Part shown: positions 44,427 to 52,647 of the stretch, one piece after another | How the letters are laid out: each line of letters opens with the position of its first letter | Numbering within the stretch: the stretch's first letter is position 1 | NCBI GenBank assembly: GCA_965245735.1 | Contig: CBDFAX010000009.1 | Span: 3,727 to 67,726 of the forward strand | DNA from: Abiotrophia sp965245735 | Lineage (GTDB): Bacteria > Bacillota > Bacilli > Lactobacillales > Aerococcaceae | DNA: 64,000 nt | Direction: 5' to 3' | Program-made: the position numbers and the translations under genes | Notes under the pieces: model-generated | What the model was told of the DNA's origin: nothing | The model's database searches: none | The model's input: the letters and a program-made list of their open reading frames with translations, nothing else

Positions 44427-44451
44427 AGGCAAGCCCCAGAGGAACTTGCCT
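44427..44451 (-). terminator. Weak terminator-like hairpin after the sugar-binding protein gene
   Basis: On the minus strand AGGCAAG (44451-44445) pairs with CTTGCCT (44433-44427) over an 11-nt loop; only TGCTTT follows. Confidence 0.45.
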
Positions 44452-44476
44452 AAAGGAGATACCCTTCAGTAATAGC

Positions 44477-45496
44477 CTATTGGCCGTTGAAGGCTTGGTA
44501 AGGAATACGTACAGCAACTTGAGTGTCATCGTACTTGTAGTCAGTGCCGTCTAGGAAGTCTTTGCCTTGACCTGCATTGTAAGAGAGTGCGAAGACAGCT
44601 TTAGCCATCCCTTCAGCGTCTTGTTTTACAGTACCAGTCATAATGCCACGAGCAATGAGGTCTACTGCTTCTTCTGTCGCATCTACCCCAAATACAGGAA
44701 TCTTCTTGTCAGCTTTAGCATCTGTGTTGAAGCCGGCGCCTTGGAGGGCAGCAATAGCACCAGAAGCCATTGAGTCGTTATTAGAGATGATGACGTCGAT
44801 ATTGTCAGCGTCTTTAGCTAACCAAGCGTCAGTTGCAGTTTTCGCTTTGTCTGGGTCCCAGTTAGCAACTTGGTCACCTAATTTGTTTACTTCAATCTTA
44901 GCTTCAGTTAAAGTATCAACAGCATATTTTGTACGAGCGATTGCTTCTGGGTTTTCTGGGTCACCGATTAACATAACGTAATCTAATTTGCCGTTACCAT
45001 TGCGGTCATATTTCTTGTCAGATTTCCAGAGTTCAGCAATCATCTTACCTTGGATAATCCCAGCTTCTTTAGCGGTTGTCCCAACGAAACGAGCTTTGTC
45101 GTAAGCTTTAACAACGTCAGTCGCTGGTTCACGGTTGAAGAGCACGAGCGGAATATTCGCGTCTTTAGCTTTTTGAACGACTGCTTCTGCTGCCCCAGTG
45201 TCCACCACGTTAATCAAGAGGACATCAACGCCCTTTTGAATCATGACATCGATTTGGTCGTTTTGTTTAGCTTGGTCGTTTTGAGAGTCATTGACAATGA
45301 GTTCAACGTTGGAATGCTCTTTGGCGATTTTTTCAAGCGCTACACGTACGGAAGACATATAGGCGTCATCGTATTTGTAGAAAGCTACCCCAATTTTGAT
45401 GTTCTTATCTTCGGCTTGAACTTTAGGGCTGAGGCTAGGAACTAGCGCTAAGCAGAATAGGCAGAAGATGGCGCACCATGTAATGACTTTTTTCAT
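44477..45496 (-). CDS. Sugar ABC importer solute-binding protein, MglB-like
   Basis: Galactose/glucose-type binding protein, 339 residues. The mature part begins near EDKNIKIGVAFYKYDDAYMSS and has the type-1 fold landmarks VDTGAAEAVVQKAKDANIPLVLFNREP, VMLIGDPENPEA and VISNNDSMASGA, as in MglB. A signal peptide ends with KVQA. It contains cysteines at 8, 12 and 15 but none in a good lipobox, so the protein looks secreted rather than lipid-anchored, which is odd for a Gram-positive. It has its own promoter at 45536-45565 besides the mglA one. The substrate is inferred from family. Confidence 0.88.
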   Translation of the reverse strand: MKKVITWCAIFCLFCLALVPSLSPKVQAEDKNIKIGVAFYKYDDAYMSSVRVALEKIAKEHSNVELIVNDSQNDQAKQNDQIDVMIQKGVDVLLINVVDTGAAEAVVQKAKDANIPLVLFNREPATDVVKAYDKARFVGTTAKEAGIIQGKMIAELWKSDKKYDRNGNGKLDYVMLIGDPENPEAIARTKYAVDTLTEAKIEVNKLGDQVANWDPDKAKTATDAWLAKDADNIDVIISNNDSMASGAIAALQGAGFNTDAKADKKIPVFGVDATEEAVDLIARGIMTGTVKQDAEGMAKAVFALSYNAGQGKDFLDGTDYKYDDTQVAVRIPYQAFNGQ

Positions 45497-45535
45497 AAAG
45501 ATCGACTCCTTTAAGGATTTTATTTTGTTGAATTG

Positions 45536-45565
45536 AGTATAACACGGTATGTAAAACGATTACAT
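45536..45565 (-). promoter_or_regulatory. Internal promoter and operator of the sugar-binding protein gene
   Basis: On the minus strand TATACT lies at 45541-45536. An operator-like palindrome, ATGTAA-N5-TTACAT (45549-45565, 6-bp perfect arms), covers the -35 position (TGTAAT, 17-bp spacing). It is similar to a site before mglA. Confidence 0.65.
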
Positions 45566-45602
45566 TGATTTTTTTACACTCCAGGTTAGAAAATTTACGG
45601 TC

Positions 45603-46637
45603 TTATTTGCGTTTGATGTATTTACGTACGTCGATTGCTACCGCTAAGATGATGATTAAGCCCTTGATGATGTATTGGTAGTTAGGGTTAACACCTACGT
45701 AAGCTAAACCATAGTTGATGAATTGGAGGATGATAGCCCCGATAATAACGCCAGGAATGGTCCCAATCCCACCAGAGAAGGAGACACCCCCGATAACGGA
45801 AGCAGAGATGGCGTCGAGGTCGTAGTTAAGACCGGTGTTAGAGGTAGTAGACCCTACCCGAGCAGCTTCCAGATAGCCAGCTAAGCCATAGAGAATCCCT
45901 GAAATCAGGAAAATGATGAGAATATTCTTAACGATATTAACCCCGGAAACTTCAGCTGCTTCGATGTTTCCCCCGATAGCATACATGTTCTTACCAAGTT
46001 GGGTCTTATTCCAGATGATCCACATAATGACGCAGACGACAATGGCGTAGAAGACGACATAAGGGATTTGAATATCATTGGTGAAGTTGATGGTGCCGTT
46101 AACTAAATTACGGTAGCGGTCGTCAAAGTTAGCAATCGGTTGTGCGCCCCCCGCTTGTTGTTGTTGATAAATCAGGGCAATCCCGTAAGCTACTAATTGA
46201 GTCCCTAAAGTAATAATGAAGGCGTGAACTTTAAGAACTGCTACCCCAAAACCGTTAATCAAACCGAAGATTCCACCGACTACAATAACGATAATGAGTG
46301 GCAACCAGAGTGGTAATTGAGGTAAATCGGGATACATACGCGAAGCGTAGGTAGTTGATTGAAGGAGGGAGGCAGCAATCAGGGAAGTTAAACCCAAGAC
46401 GCGGCCGGCAGACAAGTCTGTCCCACCTAAGATGATAAGCCCGGCAGCACCGCAGGCCATAATGATCCGAGTGGAGGCTTGAGCCAAGATGTTAATGAAG
46501 TTTTTTGGTGAAACGAAAGAAGTGTCCATCGAAATAATGATGGCGATTAAAGCAGCAAGCACAATATAAAGAGAAAAGTCTAATAATAGCTCGCGCGGTG
46601 TTTTATTGGTGAAGCGTAGTTTTTTACTTAGTTCCAT
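45603..46637 (-). CDS. Sugar ABC importer permease, MglC-like
   Basis: A 344-residue membrane protein with about nine to ten hydrophobic segments. It has the BPD_transp_2 landmarks of MglC/RbsC: GAAGLIILGGTDLSAGRVLGL, a middle AIGGNIEAAEVSGVNI and GVSFSGGIGTIPGVIIGAIIL. The start at 46637 (MELSKKLRF) has AAGGAGG upstream; a frame from 46667 would overlap the ATPase end. It lies 13 bp after the ATPase and 106 bp before the binding protein. Confidence 0.93.
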   Translation of the reverse strand: MELSKKLRFTNKTPRELLLDFSLYIVLAALIAIIISMDTSFVSPKNFINILAQASTRIIMACGAAGLIILGGTDLSAGRVLGLTSLIAASLLQSTTYASRMYPDLPQLPLWLPLIIVIVVGGIFGLINGFGVAVLKVHAFIITLGTQLVAYGIALIYQQQQAGGAQPIANFDDRYRNLVNGTINFTNDIQIPYVVFYAIVVCVIMWIIWNKTQLGKNMYAIGGNIEAAEVSGVNIVKNILIIFLISGILYGLAGYLEAARVGSTTSNTGLNYDLDAISASVIGGVSFSGGIGTIPGVIIGAIILQFINYGLAYVGVNPNYQYIIKGLIIILAVAIDVRKYIKRK

Positions 46638-46650
46638 AGAGACATCCTCC

Positions 46651-48159
46651 TTAGAGATAGAGTGCACTCAAGCGAAGAATTTCTTCTTGGGTGAGTGATT
46701 CGGTCTTTTCGACGCCGGCCAAACGACCATTAGACATGACTGCAATGCGGTCAGTGATACCGAGCAACTCGGTCATTTCACTGGAGACAACGATAACGGT
46801 CTTGCCTTTCTTAGCTAAGTCTAAAATGATTTGGTAGATTTCGTACTTGGCTCCGACGTCAATCCCCCGTGTTGGTTCGTCGAAGAGGTAGATATCCGCA
46901 TCGGTTAGTAGCCAACGGCCAATAATCACCTTCTGCTGGTTACCACCAGATAAGGAGCGGATTTGTGTTCGTTGACTTGGGGTCTTGATGGCCATGGCAT
47001 CAATCATACGTTGGGTATCGCTACCCATGGAAGCATTGCGAATCAGACCTAACTTACCGCGATAGTGGCGCATGTTAGAGATAACCGTGTTAAAACGAAT
47101 GTCCGCGATTGGGAAAATCCCAGTTGCCCGGCGTTCTTCTGTCACTAAGGCAAAGCCATTTTTGATAGCGTCGCGGGAGTTGTTATTATGAATTAACTTA
47201 CCATTCTTGTAGATTTCGCCACTGGCTAGGGTTGCAATCCCGAAGATACATTCAATTAGTTCAGTCCGACGAGACCCCACTAAACCGGCAATCCCCAAAA
47301 CTTCGCCTTCGTGAACAGTTAAGGATACGTCTTGAATGCTTGGTTGATATTTAGCGGTCAAATTGCGCACTTCTAAGGTTACCTGGCCAGGATGATTGTT
47401 GCGAGGTGGGAAGCGATGGCCGATATCCCGCCCTACCATGAGTTGAATGATGCGTTCCATGGTTAAATCTTTAGCTGCTTCTGTCGCAATCCATTGACCG
47501 TCACGCATAATGGTTACTTCATCAGAAATGGCTAAAATTTCTTCCATCTTATGAGAGATATAAACCAAGCCACAACCTTGATCCTTGAGTTGGTTCATGA
47601 TACGGAAGAGGTGCTGAACTTCTTGCTCCGTTAGAGAGGAAGTGGGCTCGTCTAGGATAATTACCTTAGCATCATAGCTGACCGCCTTGGCAATCTCAAT
47701 CATCTGACGTTGGGAGACGGAGAGTTTACCAATGATAGTCCGTGGATCAATATCCAAGTTGAGTTGCTGGAAGATGGCCTTGGTATCTTGGTACATCTTA
47801 TGCTCGTCAATCAGGCCAAGCTTGGTTTTTGGGAAGCGGCCCAACCAGATATTTTCCATGACGCTACGTTTAAGAACCTGATTCAGTTCTTGATGGACCA
47901 TGGAGACGCCTTGTTCCAATGCTTGTTTTGGGTTGTTAAAGCGTACGGGTTGGCCATTGAGTTTGATACTACCGGAGTCCTCGATATAGATACCGAAGAG
48001 ACATTTCATCATAGTTGATTTGCCAGCACCGTTCTCACCCATGAGGGCGTGAATGGTACCAGGGCGAACTTTAAGTCGTGCACCGTCCAAGGCTTTGACC
48101 CCTGGAAACTCCTTGACGATATCTTCAATATCCAATAGGTACTCTGCGATTTGTGTCAT
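46651..48159 (-). CDS. Sugar ABC importer ATPase, MglA-like (two ABC domains)
   Basis: A 502-residue tandem ATPase. The first domain has Walker A GENGAGKST (about 41-49), signature LSVSQRQMIEIAKA and Walker B VIILDEPTSSL. The second has the degenerate Walker A GLVGSRRTE typical of this class and signature LSGGNQQKV with DEPTRGID. It powers galactose, glucose or ribose-type uptake. The minus-strand start at 48159 is preceded by AAGGTGGTGA. The order A-C-B differs from the usual B-A-C of mgl operons. Confidence 0.93.
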   Translation of the reverse strand: MTQIAEYLLDIEDIVKEFPGVKALDGARLKVRPGTIHALMGENGAGKSTMMKCLFGIYIEDSGSIKLNGQPVRFNNPKQALEQGVSMVHQELNQVLKRSVMENIWLGRFPKTKLGLIDEHKMYQDTKAIFQQLNLDIDPRTIIGKLSVSQRQMIEIAKAVSYDAKVIILDEPTSSLTEQEVQHLFRIMNQLKDQGCGLVYISHKMEEILAISDEVTIMRDGQWIATEAAKDLTMERIIQLMVGRDIGHRFPPRNNHPGQVTLEVRNLTAKYQPSIQDVSLTVHEGEVLGIAGLVGSRRTELIECIFGIATLASGEIYKNGKLIHNNNSRDAIKNGFALVTEERRATGIFPIADIRFNTVISNMRHYRGKLGLIRNASMGSDTQRMIDAMAIKTPSQRTQIRSLSGGNQQKVIIGRWLLTDADIYLFDEPTRGIDVGAKYEIYQIILDLAKKGKTVIVVSSEMTELLGITDRIAVMSNGRLAGVEKTESLTQEEILRLSALYL

Positions 48160-48188
48160 AATGTCACCACCTTATAGGATTTGAGTCT

Positions 48189-48218
48189 ATTCTACCTCTA
48201 ATAGCGAAACGCTTACAT
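48189..48218 (-). promoter_or_regulatory. Promoter and operator-like site of the sugar importer
   Basis: On the minus strand TAGAAT (48194-48189) is a candidate -10; 17 bp upstream lies TGTAAG, inside ATGTAAGCGTTTCGC. This shares ATGTAA-x-CGTTT with the site before the binding protein, in the same position over the -35. It may be a CcpA cre-like or a specific operator. Confidence 0.6.
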
Positions 48219-48263
48219 AGAATAATTTACGCATAAGGTTCGAAAATTTACGCTATTGTTAGA

Positions 48264-48292
48264 TTGATTCAGACTTGTAATCGCGTTATAAT
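48264..48292 (+). promoter_or_regulatory. Promoter of tyrS
   Basis: TTGATT (48264-48269), a 17-bp spacer and TATAAT (48287-48292). The start codon is 34 bp downstream, so no T-box fits in the leader. Confidence 0.85.
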
Positions 48293-48325
48293 AGGAAGAT
48301 AGAAAATACATAAGGAGGAAAGAAG

Positions 48326-49594
48326 ATGTCAATTTTAGATGATTTAACATGGCGTGGTGCCATCAATCAACAGACTAACGCTCAAGGCTTAGAAGAACTA
48401 GTAAATAAGAAGGCGATTGGCTTATATTGTGGCGTCGACCCAACAGGGGATTCCATGCACATTGGACATTTAATTCCCTTTATGATTCTTAAACGATTCC
48501 AGCTGGCTGGGCATAAACCAGTAGTGCTGATTGGGGGCGGAACGGGCTCAATTGGCGACCCAAGTGGGCGTAATAGCGAGCGCACCTTGCAAACCATGGA
48601 TGTGGTAAAGGAAAACGCGCGTAAATTAGCAGACCAGATGAACCGCCTCTTCCTAAAAGGGGATGTTCAAGCGAGTGGTTTCCGGATTGTAAACAACTAC
48701 GACTGGCTTAGCCAGATCTCGCTCTTAGATTTCTTGCGTGACTATGGTAAACATTTCAACATTAATAATATGTTGGCTAAGGATGTTGTTGCGTCTCGAC
48801 TAGAGGTAGGGATTTCCTTTACTGAGTTCAGCTACCAGATCCTTCAATCCATTGACTTTGCCCATCTATATAAAGAATACGATGTTCAATTACAAATTGG
48901 CGGCGCCGATCAATGGGGCAACATTACGGCCGGATTGGATTTTATTCGTCGGACTGAAGGCCATGAGACTGAAGTCTATGGGCTGACCATTCCGCTTATG
49001 CTCAAATCTGATGGTACTAAGTTTGGTAAAACAGCAGGTGGGGCAGTTTGGTTAGATCCAGAAAAAACAACGCCATTTGAGTTCTACCAATTCTGGCTCA
49101 ATCAACAAGATGGTGATGTGGTTAAATTCCTTAAGTACTTTACCTTCCTATCTCATGAAGAGATTGATGCTCTAGCCGTAGAAATTGAAACCCAACCCCA
49201 CTTGCGGGTTGCCCACAAGCGTTTGGCTGAAGAAGTGACGCGTTTTGTTCACGGACAAGAGGCTTTGGATGAAGCGATTCGGATTACAGAAGCTTTATTT
49301 ACAGGTGAAGTGGGTTCGCTCACGGTTCATGAAATCGAGCAAGGCTTCAGAAATATGCCGCAAGCCAGCGCCGTAAGAGAGGAAGCTAACCTAGCTATTT
49401 GGTTAGTAGATACTGGTATTGTTAAATCACGTCGTGAATCCAGAGAATTTATTTCGAATGGTGCGATTACCTTGAATGGCACTAAGGTAACCGATGTGGA
49501 AGCTGTGATTACGCCTCAAGATGCTATTGGGGGTAAATATGTGGTCGTACGCCGGGGTAAGAAAAATTACACACTTGTTACCTATCAAGATTAA
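48326..49594 (+). CDS. tyrS: Tyrosyl-tRNA synthetase
   Basis: Charges tRNA-Tyr. The 422-residue class I enzyme has the HIGH motif (residues 45-48), a KMSKS-like KFGKT (about 231-235), and a C-terminal S4 RNA-binding domain (from about 355, SRRESREFISNGAITLNGT). ATG 48326 has AAGGAGG 7 nt upstream. The gene stands alone between a sigma-A promoter and a terminator. In many Firmicutes tyrS has a T-box leader; here none can fit. Confidence 0.97.
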   Translation: MSILDDLTWRGAINQQTNAQGLEELVNKKAIGLYCGVDPTGDSMHIGHLIPFMILKRFQLAGHKPVVLIGGGTGSIGDPSGRNSERTLQTMDVVKENARKLADQMNRLFLKGDVQASGFRIVNNYDWLSQISLLDFLRDYGKHFNINNMLAKDVVASRLEVGISFTEFSYQILQSIDFAHLYKEYDVQLQIGGADQWGNITAGLDFIRRTEGHETEVYGLTIPLMLKSDGTKFGKTAGGAVWLDPEKTTPFEFYQFWLNQQDGDVVKFLKYFTFLSHEEIDALAVEIETQPHLRVAHKRLAEEVTRFVHGQEALDEAIRITEALFTGEVGSLTVHEIEQGFRNMPQASAVREEANLAIWLVDTGIVKSRRESREFISNGAITLNGTKVTDVEAVITPQDAIGGKYVVVRRGKKNYTLVTYQD

Positions 49595-49602
49595 GATGTG
49601 AG

Positions 49603-49628
49603 AAGCAGGCTTTTGGCCTGCTTTTTTT
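49603..49628 (+). terminator. Terminator of tyrS
   Basis: AAGCAGGC (49603-49610) pairs with GCCTGCTT (49616-49623), followed by T residues. Confidence 0.92.
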
Positions 49629-49941
49629 GTGTGAGTGAGTGTGGTTTGTGGGCTATGTAGTTGGGTTCTCCTCATGATTTTTTAGAGGTCGAAAACGGCG
49701 CTGGGGCCCTCAAGGCATAGTATAAATATTGAATCAACATAGTAACTTATATGGGAATAATCTTTATGGCACCATCTGCAAGACTATCTTTTGGGATAGT
49801 TAATCTGGTTCAAAGGTCTAGACAAAAGCGGAAATCGGCCTGTCAAGCCATTTTCGTCACCTGTAGAATACAGAAGACTTGGCCTATTCGTCAGTCTATT
49901 GTGGCAAAAAAGAGTCAAAAAACAGTGAAAACTCATGTAAA
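49629..49941. other. Intergenic stretch without a recognised gene
   Basis: About 310 bp between the tyrS terminator and the promoter of the NlpC/P60 gene. The longest open frame (80 codons from 49751) has no ribosome binding site and an unlikely basic, Cys-scattered product. I see a small hairpin at about 49782-49800 and nothing else that can be supported. Confidence 0.5.
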
Positions 49942-49969
49942 ATTACAGCTGTGTTACAGATGCTATACG
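49942..49969 (+). promoter_or_regulatory. Promoter of the NlpC/P60 hydrolase gene with a WalR-like box
   Basis: On the minus strand, 49958-49942 reads TGTAAC-N5-TGTAAT, which fits the WalR/YycF consensus TGTWAH-N5-TGTWAH. It lies over the -35 position of an extended -10 (TGC-TATACG, 49961-49969). WalRK control of PcsB/SagA-type hydrolases is known in streptococci and relatives. Confidence 0.6.
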
Positions 49970-50101
49970 AATCGTCGAAAAACCGCACCTTAGCCAAAAC
50001 TTGTGGTATCATGTAAGCATGTCATAAAAAGATAAACCAAAGCCTGTGTCTAACACAAGCGCGATATACAAATTACGAGACTAAAAGGAGTCAAATCGCT
50101 T

Positions 50102-51574
50102 ATGAACAAGAGATTATTCAAAACGTTATTAACTTCAGCCGTCGTATTAGGGAGCGTAGCTGCACCTGTGGCTGCTTTCGCACAAGACTACGATTCATTA
50201 ATCGGGCAAAGTGAAAGCCAAATCGAAAACTTATCTGCTGCGCAAGCACAGCTTTACGCACAATTAGCTAGCTCTTACGCTAAGTTGCAAGAAGTTCAAG
50301 CGCAAGCAACTACTCTTCAAGGTAACATCCAAGAAAATGACGCAGCAATTGCAAGCTTACAAGCAGAAATCAAAGACTTAGAAGTAGCAATTGGCAAGCG
50401 CGAAAGCCTCTTAGCTGATCAAGCTCGCGCTGTTCAAGCAACAGGTGGGGCTGAAAACTACGTTAACGTTGTAGCTTCTTCTAAATCTGTTAGCGACTTC
50501 GTTGGTCGTGTAGACGTAGTGAAGAAGATGGTTTCAGCTAACAAAACACTTTTAGGTCAACAAAAGGCTGATAAAGAAGCTGTTGAAACTAAAAAATCTG
50601 CAGTAGAAACCACTAAGGCAGATAACGTTGCTAAGCATGTTCAATTAGAAGCCCTCAAAGGTGCTTTGTCCGAAGAACAAGCTAACAACGAAGCAGTATA
50701 CAACCAATTGACTTCTGATTTATCATTAGCACAAAATGCTCGTGAAGCTTTGATTGCTGAGAAAGCTGCTTACCAACAACGTCAAGCAGAGATTGCAGCA
50801 GCACAACAAGCAGCGGCTGAACAAGCTGCCGCAGAAGCTCAAGCACAAGCTTTAGCACAACAACAAGCACAAGCAGAAGCAGCTGCCCAAGAACAAGCGG
50901 CTCAAGAGCAAGCAACTCGTGAATCCCAATTAGCTGAGCAACCAGCACCAGCAGCTGAAGAAGCAAAACCAGCTGCACCAACTACAGGAGCTGAAGCAAC
51001 TAGCCAAGCAGAAGGAACTGAAAGTCAAGCTTCTGAAGCTACTGCATCTGAAGCTCCAGTAGCTGAAGAATCAACTGCTACAGAAACTCCTTCAACTCAA
51101 GAAGAAGAGTCAACAACTCCAGCGCCACAACCTGCTCAAGAAGCACCAGCAGCTGAGGAAGAACCAGAAGCTCCTGCAGCGGCCGAAGAAGAACCAGCAG
51201 CAGAAGCACCAGCGGCTTCAACTTATGGCGATGTATTATCAACAGCTGCTAAATACGTAGGGACTCCTTATGTATGGGGCGGTAAGAGTCCAAGTGGTTT
51301 TGACTGCTCAGGTTTCGTACAATATGTCTTCAAAGAAGCATACGGTATCGATGTAGGTAGCTGGACAGTACCACAAGAATCTGCAGGGACTCGTATCTCT
51401 GTGTCTGAAGCTCAAGCAGGCGACCTCTACTTCTGGGGTGACGCAGGTTCAACTTACCACGTAGCGATTGCAACTGGTGGCGGGAACTTCATTCATGCTT
51501 CTCAACCAGGTACTCCATTAGGCTACAACAACATCCAAAACTTCACACCACAATTTGCAGTGCGTGTACGTTAA
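50102..51574 (+). CDS. Secreted peptidoglycan hydrolase, SagA/PcsB-like with NlpC/P60 domain
   Basis: A 490-residue secreted protein. A signal peptide (1-27, ending AAFA) precedes a coiled-coil region to about residue 270, with a Q/A/E-rich repeat tract at 235-275 (AAQQAAAEQAAAEAQ). An acidic, Pro/Ala/Glu/Thr-rich linker spans about 278-372. The C-terminal NlpC/P60 domain (about 373-490) has the catalytic triad C402 (FDCSGF), H453 and H465. Such proteins (Enterococcus faecium SagA, streptococcal PcsB) cut peptide cross-links, act in cell separation with FtsEX, and in SagA make muramyl dipeptides. The WalR-like box upstream fits this role. Strong codon bias suggests high expression. Confidence 0.93.
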   Translation: MNKRLFKTLLTSAVVLGSVAAPVAAFAQDYDSLIGQSESQIENLSAAQAQLYAQLASSYAKLQEVQAQATTLQGNIQENDAAIASLQAEIKDLEVAIGKRESLLADQARAVQATGGAENYVNVVASSKSVSDFVGRVDVVKKMVSANKTLLGQQKADKEAVETKKSAVETTKADNVAKHVQLEALKGALSEEQANNEAVYNQLTSDLSLAQNAREALIAEKAAYQQRQAEIAAAQQAAAEQAAAEAQAQALAQQQAQAEAAAQEQAAQEQATRESQLAEQPAPAAEEAKPAAPTTGAEATSQAEGTESQASEATASEAPVAEESTATETPSTQEEESTTPAPQPAQEAPAAEEEPEAPAAAEEEPAAEAPAASTYGDVLSTAAKYVGTPYVWGGKSPSGFDCSGFVQYVFKEAYGIDVGSWTVPQESAGTRISVSEAQAGDLYFWGDAGSTYHVAIATGGGNFIHASQPGTPLGYNNIQNFTPQFAVRVR

Positions 51575-51587
51575 TAAGAAGTATATT

Positions 51588-51616
51588 AAAAGCTGGGATT
51601 TGTATCCCAGCTTTTT
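51588..51616 (+). terminator. Terminator of the NlpC/P60 gene
   Basis: AGCTGGGAT (51591-51599) pairs with ATCCCAGCT (51604-51612), extended by A-T pairs and a T run. Confidence 0.93.
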
Positions 51617-51634
51617 TGTTACTATATATAATAG

Positions 51635-51662
51635 AAGAGAGTTGGTAAGGACCAACTCTCTT
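51635..51662. terminator. Second hairpin between convergent units
   Basis: AAGAGAGTTGGT (51635-51646) pairs exactly with ACCAACTCTCTT (51651-51662), followed by TT on the plus strand. It may also stop the minus-strand sensor operon. Confidence 0.75.
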
Positions 51663-51693
51663 TTGTATAGGTTGCTTACTGCAAGCAGTATTT

Positions 51694-52647
51694 TTATTCC
51701 AAAGGGAAGAGCCAACTAGCAAATTGGGGATTGAAGAGGTCTTGCGTCTCGATCCATTGATAGGTAAGCTTAGTGGTTACATCACTAGCCTTATCAGGCT
51801 GATTTTGACCAGTTTTTCCTGCTGCATAGCCTAAAGCATAGGGGTTGGGCGTGAGATTACGGCGGATGTCCCCTGCTTCGATAGCGCTAAATACCTGAGA
51901 TTGATAGCCGATGCTGTAGATGTCAGGGATAGCTAAACTTTGATGCAAGTAACGGGCCAGCTCTTGTATAGAGACTTGATCGAGTAAGACGACAGCCGGT
52001 TTGGAAGCTAATGCTTCAACGGCACGAAGCATAGCCTGTTGATTTTCGAGTTTGTCACCTTCTAAAGCAAGTGTCTGGTAGGCTTGGTCAGACAGATCTA
52101 GGACGTCCTGAGCTCCTTTTAGGCGCTCGATGCTTTCTTGGTTGTGTGCCTGATAGGCTAAAATGAGAGGGGTATCTGTCCCAATGTTGGCTTTCAATGC
52201 TTGTGCTAAGGCCTGGCCTTGCTCCAGAGGCGCCCAACCAAGTTGGCTTGCTTGGGATAGTTGGACTTTTGGGCTATCGATTAAGGCTACTTTAACCCCT
52301 TGCTTAAGCCAGTTTTCCAATTGAGATGTTAACTCAAGGCTATAGGCAGAGTGAAGTATCACCTGATCGCCTGTTAGGAGTTTTTGCTGGCTTAAGAGGG
52401 CCGCTTGTTCATCAACATTGTCTGGTAAAGCTAGGGTCTGAATCTCTATGTCGTCAGATGGATTGATTGAGGCTTTGAGCCCTGCCAAAAGTTGTTGGTT
52501 GTAGGGCTGGCTCAAGGCTTTACTGCTAGCAAACAAGATGCGATGTGTGATGGTCTGAGTAGGTTGACCAAGCCAAAGGCTCAATGCTAAAAGGCTAGCT
52601 AAACTGACTAGGATAAGTCCTAATAATGTAGTAGAAAGTTTTCTCAT
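51694..52647 (-). CDS. Membrane-anchored periplasmic-binding-protein-like sugar sensor
   Basis: A 317-residue protein with an N-terminal membrane anchor (residues 5-27) and no cleavage site or lipobox seen, followed by a type-1 periplasmic-binding fold (HRILFASSKALSQPYNQQLL, then VILHSAYSLELTSQLENWL and ALIDSPKV). The start overlaps the kinase stop by ATGA, so it is translated together with YesM/YesN. In Clostridium, XylFII with LytS/YesN forms a three-component sugar-sensing system of this build. It is likely the sensor subunit, not a transporter. The sugar is unknown. Confidence 0.75.
   Translation of the reverse strand: MRKLSTTLLGLILVSLASLLALSLWLGQPTQTITHRILFASSKALSQPYNQQLLAGLKASINPSDDIEIQTLALPDNVDEQAALLSQQKLLTGDQVILHSAYSLELTSQLENWLKQGVKVALIDSPKVQLSQASQLGWAPLEQGQALAQALKANIGTDTPLILAYQAHNQESIERLKGAQDVLDLSDQAYQTLALEGDKLENQQAMLRAVEALASKPAVVLLDQVSIQELARYLHQSLAIPDIYSIGYQSQVFSAIEAGDIRRNLTPNPYALGYAAGKTGQNQPDKASDVTTKLTYQWIETQDLFNPQFASWLFPLE

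Noticed and set aside
48220..48325. T-box riboswitch before tyrS
   Set aside because: The promoter lies only 34 bp before the start codon, so a T-box cannot fit in the leader.
49751..49993. 80-codon open frame before the NlpC/P60 gene
   Set aside because: No ribosome binding site, unlikely composition, and it runs through the WalR-like promoter.
50800..51230. Repeat array or CRISPR-like pattern
   Set aside because: The repeats are low-complexity codons of the Q/A/E-rich region of the hydrolase, not regularly spaced units.
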